Origin: Actinomycetota bacterium
GTDB lineage: Bacteria > Actinomycetota > Actinomycetes > S36-B12
Length of the DNA stretch: 23,174 bases
Reading direction: 5' to 3'
NCBI GenBank assembly: GCA_947472655.1
Contig: CANJCG010000009.1
Location: 1 to 23,174 of the forward strand
Of this stretch, positions 1 to 7,878 are shown one piece after another; the stretch's first letter is position 1; each line of letters starts with the position of its first letter. The translations under genes were made by a program, and so were the position numbers. The notes under the pieces are model-generated. The model ran no database searches. It was given only the letters and a program-made list of their open reading frames with translations, and was not told the DNA's origin.

Positions 1-1027
1 AACCCAATGGAGGTGATGCGCCATAGGCGTTCAATCCCGCTGCAGTCATACCCTTGACGTAGGTACGCACGCCTGGGCGTGCTGCCATGGTCACGGGTGT
101 TGCTGGAGTTGTACCGTAGGTAGCACCAAGGACACCGTTCAGGGATGATCCGGCAGCCTTGATCACGGCTGGGTCAGAAAGACCAGCCATGTAAGGAACC
201 TTCAACGTGATGCCCTGCTGCTTGAGAGCGGTCATGACTGACACGCCACCATCAACCAAAAGGATGAGGTACGCAGCATCTGCGCCTGAAGTCTTGATCT
301 TCAACGCTGTTGACGTGGCGTCATAAGCACCAAACGGTGCGTCAGCGATTCGCAGGACTTCAGTGATTCCGGTGCCAGCCAAGGTTGCAGCGAAAGAGTT
401 CGCCGTGTTAATTGCTGCAGGCACTGGGAACGTGATTGTTGCAACCTTGCTTGCACCAGCGGCTTTCAAGCGAGCCGGAGCGGAAGTTTGCACGTAGGCG
501 ATGCTGCCTGGGCCGCCTGCTCCAAAGGAGTTGATCTGTGACAGACCAGCTGCACCGTTATTGATGCCAATGACTGGGACATTGTTGGTATTCAGGTAGC
601 CCATCATCGTGTCTGCTGTGGTCTCTTGGATGACAGCGAAGGCCTTTTCATCTTGTACGGCCTTATTCGCAGCGGTGACCTGTGTGGTTCCGTTTGAAGC
701 ATCGTCGAGCACCACCGAAGTGAGCTTGCGACCAAAGATGCCACCCTTGGCATTTTCCTGATCCAGACGAAGCTTGACTGCTTCGTTGAAGCCCTTGAAG
801 TTCGCTGCGTTAGCGCCAGTCAACGACTGGATGATGGCGAACTTGATGGACGAGCTGGTAACGCCATCTACAGGTGCGCAACTTGCCGTGCTGGTCGCTG
901 CGGTTACCTTTGGTGCAGGCTTTGGAGCTGCCGTTGCACTATTGGTAGCAAGCATGACCACTGTTGCGGCACTGAGCGCGCCGATGGCAAGAGTCTTTGA
1001 CCGACTCCTGCTGCTTGAAGTTTTCAT
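1..1027 (-). CDS. Branched-chain amino acid-type ABC transporter substrate-binding protein (3' end outside window)
   Basis: Reading from the ATG at 1027 on the minus strand, the frame stays open for all 342 codons to the window edge, so the gene is partial at its 3' end. The N terminus is a Sec signal peptide: a basic start (MKTSSSRSRSK), a hydrophobic core and an Ala-rich cleavage area around residues 30-35, with no lipobox cysteine. The mature part has type 1 periplasmic-binding fold features typical of LivK-like proteins: a 'SLTGANAANFKGFNEAVKL' region, 'NAKGGIFGRKL', then a Rossmann-like repeat of strands. Such proteins capture amino acids or other small carboxylates outside the membrane for an ABC importer. 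Substrate cannot be told. The RBS is GGGGAG just upstream of the ATG. A CRP-like palindrome lies about 80 bases upstream. The transporter subunits are not in the window. Confidence 0.88.
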   Translation of the reverse strand, partial: MKTSSSRSRSKTLAIGALSAATVVMLATNSATAAPKPAPKVTAATSTASCAPVDGVTSSSIKFAIIQSLTGANAANFKGFNEAVKLRLDQENAKGGIFGRKLTSVVLDDASNGTTQVTAANKAVQDEKAFAVIQETTADTMMGYLNTNNVPVIGINNGAAGLSQINSFGAGGPGSIAYVQTSAPARLKAAGASKVATITFPVPAAINTANSFAATLAGTGITEVLRIADAPFGAYDATSTALKIKTSGADAAYLILLVDGGVSVMTALKQQGITLKVPYMAGLSDPAVIKAAGSSLNGVLGATYGTTPATPVTMAARPGVRTYVKGMTAAGLNAYGASPPLG

Positions 1028-1101
1028 GGACTCCCCTTGGGGTCTGAGGCCACACACTCTGTGTAACCGATCAACTAGTTTCGTACCGAACTTAAAAACT
1101 A

Positions 1102-1117
1102 TGTGACCGTAGTCACG
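1102..1117. promoter_or_regulatory. CRP/GlxR-like operator candidate upstream of the substrate-binding protein
   Basis: TGTGA-CCGTAG-TCACG matches the CRP-family consensus TGTGA-N6-TCACA at 9 of 10 defined bases. It lies about 75-90 bases upstream of the minus-strand ATG at 1027, in an otherwise AT-rich intergenic stretch. A near-identical site (sharing TATGTGACC) lies between mftR and mftA. Regulator identity is inferred from the consensus only. Confidence 0.5.
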
Positions 1118-1262
1118 ATGCGGATACCCAGGAAAGTATCTCCAGAGACTTGTTACCATTCCGTTATATAAAATTTCCTAAATAATCCGAAATATCCCTT
1201 TTCTGAAGGCGAAGGAAATTTGGTACGCAATCGTGGGTAATTCCAAAGCTTGAGATTCACAG

Positions 1263-1481
1263 AGAATCAGACTTGCTAGCGAGCCGCCTCCACCAGGATT
1301 CACGCAAAGTGAAGCCGGATTGATGTTCACCCCACATACAGGCCGGATGCGTGAAGCCATTGAAGCTCGAGCAGCTATTCGCGCAACAGGCATGCTACTA
1401 GAGCTTGCAATCGTTCTTCACTTACTCGGAAGCCAGGCAGGAGATTGGATTACTGGACAAGTGATCCACGTCGATGGTTGA
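1263..1481 (+). pseudogene. C-terminal remnant of a short-chain dehydrogenase (SDR)
   Basis: In the plus frame through 1323, codons read ...PGFTQSEAGLMF... and then end in ...GDWITGQVIHVDG followed by TGA at 1479-1481. This is the classic SDR C-terminal signature: a proline-glycine loop after the catalytic helix, then 'LxSxxAxxITGQxxxVDGG'. Only about 70 residues remain. There is no upstream Rossmann TGxxxGxG, no YxxxK, and no start codon with an RBS, so the N-terminal two thirds is gone. The upstream bases 1140-1260 show no recognisable SDR sequence in any frame I checked. The stop codon directly abuts the stop of the convergent P450 gene. It may be what is left of a dehydrogenase from the same catabolic cluster. 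The family assignment is strong; the exact 5' limit of the remnant is uncertain. Confidence 0.72.
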
Positions 1482-2720
1482 TTACTTCTTCCACCTCAGC
1501 TGAAGTGAATTCAGTGCCATCATCCCTGCAGTTGCTTCCGTAGGAGTTTCGTCAATCCAGTAATTTGGAATACGACGATGCCATTCTTCATAGGCAATAT
1601 TGAGCTCCTCACGGGCAAGGTGTGAACCTAGACAGCGATGCGGCCCTGCTCCGAAGGTGATGTGTGAACTCATCGGACGATTAAAGTCAATCTCTAGGGC
1701 GTTTGGATGTTGTGCTTCATCTCGACCAGCTGATGGCAAACTCACCACAACATAATCACCAACGTGAATCGGGCATCCAGCAATTTCAGTGTCAACCGCT
1801 GCTTGTCGTCCGGGATTAACGATCGGATACGCGCGCAGTAATTCTTCGGTTACTTTGGGAGCCAGCTCAAGATTGTCTGCAAGCTGTTGACGATGCTCTG
1901 GATGCGTAGCTAGATGCAAGAAGCCGTACGATAATTCAGAAGTAACGGTGTCAAGGCCAGCCATAAACATTAAGAGATAAAAGCGAGTGAGTTCGTCATC
2001 GCTGACAGGGCGGTCAGCGATTTCCCAGTTGAGAGCGTCGGTCGCAATACCCGCTGGTCGGTCTTTTGGATCCATTGCGCGTCGATCAGAAATCATTTGA
2101 GCGAAGTACTGCGTCACTGCTGTTTGTGCAGCGACAGCATGCTTGCGATTTTCAATTGGATCAGGTCCTTCTGGATGCAAGATCGCAGATTCCCATGTAA
2201 GGAAGTCGTCGAGTTGATCAAGTGGGAGCCCGAAAATCTGCAAGAAGATCGCTGTTGGATAGCGCAAAGCAAAGTCTTTAACGAAGTCGCAGCTGCCTTT
2301 TTCGACTAGGTCTTCAATCAAACTCACTGCGCGAGCACGTACGCCCTCTTCCCAGCCTTCAACTCTTCCGGGAGAAAAATAAGGGGCAAGCAATCGGCGC
2401 CAAGCCATGTGATCGGCACCATTGAGCAGTTGCGGAATCAAGATGAATTTCGTCGGGTCACCTGTTTCCATGCTGACGGAGGGTTGTGGAAAGGTCTTTG
2501 CATCCTGGGTCACTTGCAGCGCAGCCTCATGCTCGGTAACCAGGAAAAACCCATTGGCCCCATACGGCACTTTGAGAATCGGGGCTGCGGCCCGAAGCTG
2601 ATCAAACATCGCGTGCCCGGCCAAGGCCGGACGAGCCGAACCGCTCCACGTGATGTGGGCAACAGGGCATACTTCCCCGGAAGTAATCGAAATTTCTTGT
2701 TGCGTGAGTTCTTGAGTCAT
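1482..2720 (-). CDS. Cytochrome P450
   Basis: Soluble bacterial class I P450 monooxygenase of 412 residues, a normal length. Visible motifs are the I-helix oxygen-activation motif AGLDT at about 254-258, the K-helix ExxR as EELLR at 292-296, and the haem-binding loop FGAGPHRCLG with the thiolate ligand Cys at about 363. I choose the ATG at 2720 (MTQELTQQ) because GGAGGG sits just upstream. An in-frame ATG 66 bases further upstream has no comparable RBS. The enzyme would need electrons from a ferredoxin and reductase, and both are encoded at 12364-14185. Substrate is unknown. The mycofactocin and CoA-ester gene context suggests a lipid, terpenoid or steroid-like alcohol, which is inference. 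It is transcribed away from the TetR gene at 3208, separated by about 490 bases. Confidence 0.95.
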   Translation of the reverse strand: MTQELTQQEISITSGEVCPVAHITWSGSARPALAGHAMFDQLRAAAPILKVPYGANGFFLVTEHEAALQVTQDAKTFPQPSVSMETGDPTKFILIPQLLNGADHMAWRRLLAPYFSPGRVEGWEEGVRARAVSLIEDLVEKGSCDFVKDFALRYPTAIFLQIFGLPLDQLDDFLTWESAILHPEGPDPIENRKHAVAAQTAVTQYFAQMISDRRAMDPKDRPAGIATDALNWEIADRPVSDDELTRFYLLMFMAGLDTVTSELSYGFLHLATHPEHRQQLADNLELAPKVTEELLRAYPIVNPGRQAAVDTEIAGCPIHVGDYVVVSLPSAGRDEAQHPNALEIDFNRPMSSHITFGAGPHRCLGSHLAREELNIAYEEWHRRIPNYWIDETPTEATAGMMALNSLQLRWKK

Positions 2721-3207
2721 GGGCCCTCCGAAGGGGTAGACCTGGTCACCGACGATTGGAAATATCTTGATACTAATAAGTTCCATCTCGCATTCGCGAG
2801 GAGATTAACATTGACGAAGGCTGTCTTTACGGCAATTTCTAGATCTCTCAATAAATGACAAGCTGTGGTAGCGAAGTTTGAGTGGTTGTTTTAGGTTGAA
2901 TTGTCACCATCCCAAGCGCTAGTCAAGGGTCAAACATCTCTGGCTCTCGCGGTCAGTTACGAAGTGATCAAAGCTGAGGCCCCAGAAGCCAACCGAGACC
3001 GGGTGCATCCAGCCGTGAAAGCAAGCCCTGAGTATGCTACTTCAGTCTTCGAATATCCTAGATGTTCATACGTGTGCCAGCTGTATCGCCTAATACACAT
3101 GGTCGGCACACCTTTTTCATGTATGGAACTTTTATTGCATCGACTGATAATCCAGACGATCCGAATAGACCAAGACGGCTACATTGTGAACCGAGAAAAG
3201 CAATTTA
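2721..3207. other. Long intergenic region between P450 and TetR genes, with a nested inverted repeat
   Basis: Divergent promoter region of about 490 bases. A plus-strand frame stays open from 2901 to 3218, but it has no RBS, no recognisable domain and an unlikely composition, so I do not call it a gene. The clearest structure is at 3072-3111: outer arms GTGTGCC / GGCACAC enclose inner arms TGTAT / ATACA around CGCCTA. A run of five T begins two bases after the outer arm (cTTTTT). It could be a TetR operator, or a plus-strand terminator of a transcript that is no longer obvious. Confidence 0.4.
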
Positions 3208-3903
3208 ATGAGAAGTGAGAGTGGAATGGCTATCGGTGATGATCTGGATGCAGCGCTTTTAGGTATTTTAGAGTCTGCGACAATCGAGAGTCTGGACGGT
3301 CTTTCTGTAGAACAAGTTGCTACGACCGCGGGTGTTTCGCGCGCAAGTGCTTATCGATATTTCGGAGATCAGGCTGGACTCATACGCCGGGCGCTGTACC
3401 TGAGAACAAACGCGCACGGGAATGCCTTTCTCGCGTCGATCAACCCAAGTCTTTCTCTCCGGGAACAGCTGGAGCATTCCTGGCTTTATACGGCCGAGCA
3501 TGTTGTTCGCGACCAGGTTTTCCATCGGCTCACTGAGCTTAATCCGGATTCGACAATCGGTCGTGAGCTTATGGTCACTATTTACGGCGAGAAATTACTC
3601 GAATCTCAAAAAGCAGGAGAAATTCGAAGGGACCTTTCGGTCGACGAAATCATCGATTGGTTGTTGAGTCAGCGGGAGTTCTATCTGACTGAACGCTTGG
3701 ATCCTGAAAATGCAAAGATGTGGACGATAAAGTTCTTGATGCCAATCCTTAGCCCACAACCTGAGTGGGAAGACAAATTCAGTGCCAGAGTCGAACTATT
3801 GCTCGATGACATACAAGAAGGCCTGAAGTTCGTTGAAACACAGGCAGCAACAGGGCAAAAGAATTTACGTCGTGTGCTGAAAGCAAGTAGCGAGATTGAG
3901 TAA
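3208..3903 (+). CDS. TetR/AcrR-family transcriptional regulator (paralogue 1)
   Basis: Predicted 231-residue DNA-binding repressor. The TetR helix-turn-helix lies at about residues 32-55 (LSVEQVATTAGVSRASAYRYF). The C-terminal two thirds is an all-helical ligand domain. It resembles the convergent regulator at 3916-4620 both in the HTH and in two C-terminal stretches: LSVDEIIDWLLSQ against ISVTELHDWLLTQ, and FSARVELLLDDI against LSARMQVLLEDV. They are therefore probably related copies with divergent ligand specificity. The start could be 3208, or the ATG at 3226 (MAIGDDLD), which has GAGAGTGG just before it. It is divergent from the P450 gene and so a natural candidate to control it, but the ligand is unknown. 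Confidence 0.88.
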   Translation: MRSESGMAIGDDLDAALLGILESATIESLDGLSVEQVATTAGVSRASAYRYFGDQAGLIRRALYLRTNAHGNAFLASINPSLSLREQLEHSWLYTAEHVVRDQVFHRLTELNPDSTIGRELMVTIYGEKLLESQKAGEIRRDLSVDEIIDWLLSQREFYLTERLDPENAKMWTIKFLMPILSPQPEWEDKFSARVELLLDDIQEGLKFVETQAATGQKNLRRVLKASSEIE

Positions 3904-3915
3904 ATAAGTTTCGAA

Positions 3916-4620
3916 CTAGTACGTAGCGTCAGTTTGTTTTGTGAGTGACTCACGTTCGGTACTGATTGATGTATTGAGTTGCGCAACTTGCAATCGCACA
4001 TCCTCCAGCAAAACCTGCATTCGTGCCGACAGCCATTCGTTTGGGTCAACTTGCGGAACAATCGCAGGAACGACAAACCTTCTAAACCAGATGCGAGTCG
4101 TATGCTCATCATTATTGATGACTTGGCAGATTTGATGTTGCGTAAGCAGCCAATCGTGCAATTCGGTTACCGAGATATCAGATCTCAACTGGAGGTCATT
4201 TTGAGCAGAAACAAGTGCGTCTGTGAACGTGGATGTTGCCAGATCAGCCCGCATTTGGCGTGCGTTGGCATCTTGGACGAGAAAGGAAAGTTCTTCAATC
4301 CGAGTATCTTCTCGATTATGCCGCTCAGATAGCACCCAAGCTTCTTCGATTCGCTGTACTGCGGTAAGCGAAGGCGGAAGCTCACGCAGGAGCCGCACGC
4401 TCCATTCAGCAGCAAGAGCGAACACAGCTCGCCTTCGTAGTTCATCGCGCGAACCAATATGGCGATATGCCGTTGCTCGGCTAATGCCGACGGAATCAGC
4501 GAGTTGTTCGATAGTGAGTGCCAAGATTTCATCAGTGGTCATTGGCCAAACCAGCGACGCCAAAGACTGATCTAGGCGTTGTGCCACTGTTTGATCGATA
4601 ACGCTCTTGATCTCTGCCAC
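3916..4620 (-). CDS. TetR/AcrR-family transcriptional regulator (paralogue 2)
   Basis: A 234-residue regulator starting with GTG at 4620; GAAAGG lies about eight bases upstream. The HTH is at about residues 35-58 (LTIEQLADSVGISRATAYRHI). Its C-terminal domain shares the DWLLT/DWLLS and SARxxxLLxD stretches with the regulator at 3208-3903. The two genes end only 12 bases apart, tail to tail. It is divergent from korAB, and the 266-base intergenic region contains a perfect 7+7 palindrome at 4717-4734 that would suit a TetR dimer. A role in controlling korAB and itself is inference. Ligand unknown. Confidence 0.88.
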   Translation of the reverse strand: MAEIKSVIDQTVAQRLDQSLASLVWPMTTDEILALTIEQLADSVGISRATAYRHIGSRDELRRRAVFALAAEWSVRLLRELPPSLTAVQRIEEAWVLSERHNREDTRIEELSFLVQDANARQMRADLATSTFTDALVSAQNDLQLRSDISVTELHDWLLTQHQICQVINNDEHTTRIWFRRFVVPAIVPQVDPNEWLSARMQVLLEDVRLQVAQLNTSISTERESLTKQTDATY

Positions 4621-4716
4621 CCTAAAACCTTTCAGTTATGAACAATGAAAGGTATCGCATCGGCTATTGAGTGATAGGTGCCTACCGGAAATAACGGTCA
4701 GCATTTCAGTGCATGA

Positions 4717-4734
4717 AACTCATGGAAATGAGTT
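4717..4734. promoter_or_regulatory. Palindromic operator candidate between TetR paralogue 2 and korA
   Basis: AACTCAT-GGAA-ATGAGTT has two perfect seven-base arms around a four-base spacer, a size and symmetry typical of TetR-family operators. It is about 97 bases from the GTG of the TetR gene and about 150 bases from korA. Just downstream is a plausible plus-strand promoter at 4762-4790. Confidence 0.5.
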
Positions 4735-4761
4735 AAAATTTGGTTGTAGGCAAAAATCTCC

Positions 4762-4790
4762 TTGTCTCAACCTTGCGACACAGGTAGAGT
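4762..4790 (+). promoter_or_regulatory. Possible sigma-70-type promoter for korAB
   Basis: TTGTCT and TAGAGT are separated by 17 bases, each matching four of six consensus bases for -35 and -10. The position, about 100 bases before the korA start and just after the palindrome at 4717-4734, is reasonable. Weak evidence on its own. Confidence 0.3.
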
Positions 4791-4886
4791 TATGTCTATA
4801 AATCTCAATGAGGTTTGCCAGAAATCTTGATCATCGCGCAGGTCAGCTGCGGATCGTCTTGACATCACTACTCGCGAGTTAGGACC

Positions 4887-6767
4887 ATGATGACCAAGCA
4901 GGTCGTGCAGATCAGCAAAGTGATTATTCGGTTTGCGGGTGACTCCGGTGACGGCATGCAGATGACGGGTGACCGCTTTACTTCTGAGACTGCAGGTCTT
5001 GGTAATGATCTTGCGACACTGCCTGACTTTCCTGCTGAGATTCGGGCGCCTCAAGGAACTCTTGCGGGAGTAAGTGCTTTCCAGTTGCACTTCGCTGATC
5101 ACGAGGTGTTAACCCCCGGCGATCAGCCTGATGTGCTCGTCGCAATGAATCCTGCCGCTCTTCGTGCAAATATCGGTGACCTTCCAGCCGGTGGTGAACT
5201 CATTGCCAATACCGACGAGTTCACAAAGCGCGCTTGGGAAAAAGTTGGGTATGCCGCAAATCCGCTTGAAGATGAAGCCTTCCTTCAGAAATACCATGTG
5301 CATCCCGTTGCATTGACATCAATGACTGTCGCGGCTCTGCAAGATATTGACATCTCTAAAAAGGATGCTGAACGCGCAAAAAACATGTTTGCGCTCGGCT
5401 TGTTGTGCTGGTTATACAACCGTCCTTTTGATGCGACCCTTGAATTCCTCACAGATAAGTTCGGCAAGCGGCCAACGATCTTGGCAGCAAACGTAGCTGC
5501 ATTCAATGCCGGTTGGTCTTTTGGTGAAACCACTGAAGATTTTGCGATTCAGTATGAAGTGAATCCAGCGGTGAAAAAGGCGGGCGTTTACCGAAATATC
5601 ACGGGTAACCCGGCATTGGCGTACGGGCTAATCGCAGCGTCGGTTCAATCCGGTTTGCCTCTGCTTCTAGGTACGTACCCGATTACTCCGGCTTCGGATA
5701 TTTTGCATGAACTCAGTAAGCACAAGGAGTTCGGCGTCATTACCGTTCAGGCAGAAGATGAAATCGCTGGTATTGGTGCGGCCCTTGGCGCTTCCTATGG
5801 AGGCTCTCTTGGAATCACGACCACTTCGGGTCCTGGCGTTGCCCTAAAGTCGGAAACGATTGGACTTGCTGTAGCTCTTGAATTGCCATTGGTGATTATT
5901 GATGTGCAGCGAGGCGGGCCCTCTACCGGCCTTCCAACAAAAACTGAACAGTCAGACTTGCTGCAGGCGATGTTTGGGCGCAATGGTGAATCACCAGTTC
6001 CAGTGATTGCACCAAAGTCGCCGTCAGATTGTTTCGATGCTGCGTTAGAAGCGTGCCGTATTGCAATCGAATATCGCACTCCAGTGTTCTTGCTTTCCGA
6101 TGGTTACCTTGCAAATGGTTCCGAACCGTGGCTTGTTCCTGATGCCTCAACCTTCAAGGTGATCGAGCCCAACTTTGCAACGGAAACAAACCACGTTGAT
6201 AAAGACGGCAAAGATGAGTTCTGGCCATACCTGAGAGACCCAGAAACTCTGGCACGACCTTGGGCAATTCCGGGCACCAAGGGTCTTGAGCACCGCATTG
6301 GTGGCCTTGAAAAGGCGAACGGCTCCGGTGCAATTTCTTATGATCCAGAGAACCACGACACCATGGTGCGTTTACGTCAAGCCAAGGTGGATGGCATTGC
6401 CAACACGATTCCACTACTTGAGGTAGACGATCCATCTGGTTCGGCTCGCATATTGATCTTGGGCTGGGGCTCAACCTTTGGACCAATTGGTGCAGCATGT
6501 CGACTTGCCCGCGAGGCCGGTCATCAGGTGGCGCAAACTCATATTCGCCACATCAATCCATTTCCAAGCAACTTGGGCGAAGTATTGAAGTCATATGACC
6601 GCGTCATCGTTCCTGAAATGAACCTTGGTCAGTTGTCCATGCTGCTTCGAGCAAAATATCTCGTCGACATCATTAGTTACAACCAGGTGCGCGGGATGCC
6701 ATTCAAGTCACAGGGGCTAGCCGATGTCATCATTGAAGTTATTGAAACTGAAAGGGCAACAGCATGA
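4887..6767 (+). CDS. korA: 2-oxoglutarate:ferredoxin oxidoreductase, fused gamma-alpha subunit
   Basis: Subunit of the CoA-dependent, ferredoxin-reducing 2-oxoacid oxidoreductase, most likely acting on 2-oxoglutarate to give succinyl-CoA. The 626-residue chain begins with the gamma domain (about 10-215; FAGDSGDGMQMTGDRF, then DFPAEIRAPQGT). The pyrimidine-binding alpha domain follows (about 238-450), with YPITPAS at 264-270 and RGGPSTGLPTKTEQSD at 342-356. A C-terminal domain containing ILGWGSTFGPI and the HIRHINPFP stretch ends the chain. This fused order is that of KorA in actinobacteria such as Mycobacterium. The start is the first of two adjacent ATGs, with AGGA upstream. Its stop overlaps korB in an ATGA, so the two are translationally coupled. 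In mycobacteria KorAB is known to support growth on lipids, which fits the catabolic setting. A different 2-oxoacid remains possible. Confidence 0.93.
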   Translation: MMTKQVVQISKVIIRFAGDSGDGMQMTGDRFTSETAGLGNDLATLPDFPAEIRAPQGTLAGVSAFQLHFADHEVLTPGDQPDVLVAMNPAALRANIGDLPAGGELIANTDEFTKRAWEKVGYAANPLEDEAFLQKYHVHPVALTSMTVAALQDIDISKKDAERAKNMFALGLLCWLYNRPFDATLEFLTDKFGKRPTILAANVAAFNAGWSFGETTEDFAIQYEVNPAVKKAGVYRNITGNPALAYGLIAASVQSGLPLLLGTYPITPASDILHELSKHKEFGVITVQAEDEIAGIGAALGASYGGSLGITTTSGPGVALKSETIGLAVALELPLVIIDVQRGGPSTGLPTKTEQSDLLQAMFGRNGESPVPVIAPKSPSDCFDAALEACRIAIEYRTPVFLLSDGYLANGSEPWLVPDASTFKVIEPNFATETNHVDKDGKDEFWPYLRDPETLARPWAIPGTKGLEHRIGGLEKANGSGAISYDPENHDTMVRLRQAKVDGIANTIPLLEVDDPSGSARILILGWGSTFGPIGAACRLAREAGHQVAQTHIRHINPFPSNLGEVLKSYDRVIVPEMNLGQLSMLLRAKYLVDIISYNQVRGMPFKSQGLADVIIEVIETERATA

Positions 6768-7813
6768 GTAACTTCCCATCGCTATCGCTCGTGCCGGCGG
6801 CAAGCGAAGCCCAAAGTGCTAAAGATTTCAAAAGCGACCAAGAGGTGCGTTGGTGTCCAGGATGCGGTGACTACGCGATTCTGGCGGCAGTCCAAAGTTT
6901 CCTACCGTCGTTGGGTCTGGCTCGCGAAAATATTGTGTTCGTTTCAGGAATTGGTTGCTCTTCACGATTCCCTTATTACCTCAATACCTATGGAATGCAC
7001 TCGATTCACGGACGCGCTCCAGCGATCGCGACCGGCCTTGCAGCCAGTCGTGAAGATCTGTCGGTGTGGGTCATCACCGGCGATGGCGACGCGCTTTCAA
7101 TTGGTGGCAATCACTTAATCCACGCACTTCGCCGCAATGTGAATCTGAAAATTTTGCTTTTCAACAACCGCATTTACGGCCTAACTAAAGGTCAGTACTC
7201 GCCAACGAGCGAGCAAGGCAAGATCACAAAATCCACGCCTGAAGGTTCACTGGATTATTCCTTCAATCCGGTCTCGCTGGCACTTGGCGCTGAAGCGACC
7301 TTCGTTGCTCGCACAATCGATTCAGATCGCGCGCACTTACAAGGAGTGCTTGCAGCCGCTGCTGCGCATGAGGGCACTGCGCTCGTGGAGATATATCAAA
7401 ATTGCAACATCTTCAATGACAATGCTTGGGAGCCACTTAAGGATTCCGATACCCGAGATGATCTACTCATGCGCCTTGAACACGGTGAAGTCATCTTGTT
7501 TGGTAAGGACAAAGGCAAAGGTGTCACGCGAACCTCAGAGGGTCACCTCAAAGTGGTCAACGTTGCAGATGTGAGTTCTGACGCGCTTATTCGTCATGAT
7601 GCGCACGCAACAGATCCTGGTCTTGCTTTTGCTTTGTCTCGGCTGTCTGATGTGTACTCATTAGAAAATACCCCAATTGGTGTTTTCAGAGACATTCAGC
7701 GTCCAAGTTACGACCGACTCGTGCGCGAGCAGGTTGCACAAGTTAAAGAGCGTCAAGGCGCTGGGGATCTTCAGGATCTCATCACGGGCAATGACACTTG
7801 GACTGTGAAGTAA
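6764..7813 (+). CDS. korB: 2-oxoglutarate:ferredoxin oxidoreductase, beta subunit
   Basis: Thiamine-pyrophosphate and [4Fe-4S] subunit of the KorAB complex, 349 residues. Cluster ligands are visible in WCPGCGDY (Cys31, Cys34), SGIGCSSR (Cys65) and the later QNCNIFND. The TPP/Mg motif is GDGDALSIGGNH starting near residue 106 and running to NNRIYGLTKGQYSPTS near 134-149. It is fused by a four-base ATGA overlap to korA, so the subunits are probably made in equal amounts. It would donate electrons to a ferredoxin; the only one in the window is at 12364-12711. The gene is closed by the long inverted repeat at 7826-7877. Confidence 0.94.
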   Translation: MSNFPSLSLVPAASEAQSAKDFKSDQEVRWCPGCGDYAILAAVQSFLPSLGLARENIVFVSGIGCSSRFPYYLNTYGMHSIHGRAPAIATGLAASREDLSVWVITGDGDALSIGGNHLIHALRRNVNLKILLFNNRIYGLTKGQYSPTSEQGKITKSTPEGSLDYSFNPVSLALGAEATFVARTIDSDRAHLQGVLAAAAAHEGTALVEIYQNCNIFNDNAWEPLKDSDTRDDLLMRLEHGEVILFGKDKGKGVTRTSEGHLKVVNVADVSSDALIRHDAHATDPGLAFALSRLSDVYSLENTPIGVFRDIQRPSYDRLVREQVAQVKERQGAGDLQDLITGNDTWTVK

Positions 7814-7825
7814 CAAAATCTTTTG

Positions 7826-7877
7826 CACAATCAAAAGTGTGGCCGACTCCTATGAGTCGACCACACTTTTGATTGTG
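7826..7877. terminator. Bidirectional terminator between korB and the CoA-transferase gene
   Basis: Two 24-base arms around the loop CTAT pair at 23 of 24 positions. The arm outer parts are CACAATCAAAAGTGTGG and its complement, so each strand reads an A-rich stretch entering and a T-rich stretch leaving the stem. It lies exactly between the stops of two convergent genes (7813 and 7879), serving both. Confidence 0.85.
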
Positions 7878-7878
7878 A

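Noticed and set aside
1052..1064. ACACA-CTC-TGTGT near the substrate-binding protein RBS
   Set aside because: Five-base arms are easily expected by chance; no second copy was seen.
1178..1393. Minus-strand open frame of 71 codons
   Set aside because: Opposite the SDR remnant, with no RBS or family features.
2901..3218. Plus-strand open frame of 105 codons between P450 and TetR
   Set aside because: It starts with TTG, has no RBS or recognisable domain, and overlaps the inverted repeat and the TetR start. Treated as non-coding.
3941..3953. GTGAGTGACTCAC palindrome
   Set aside because: It lies in the coding end of TetR paralogue 2, and the spacer does not fit the CRP-like pattern.
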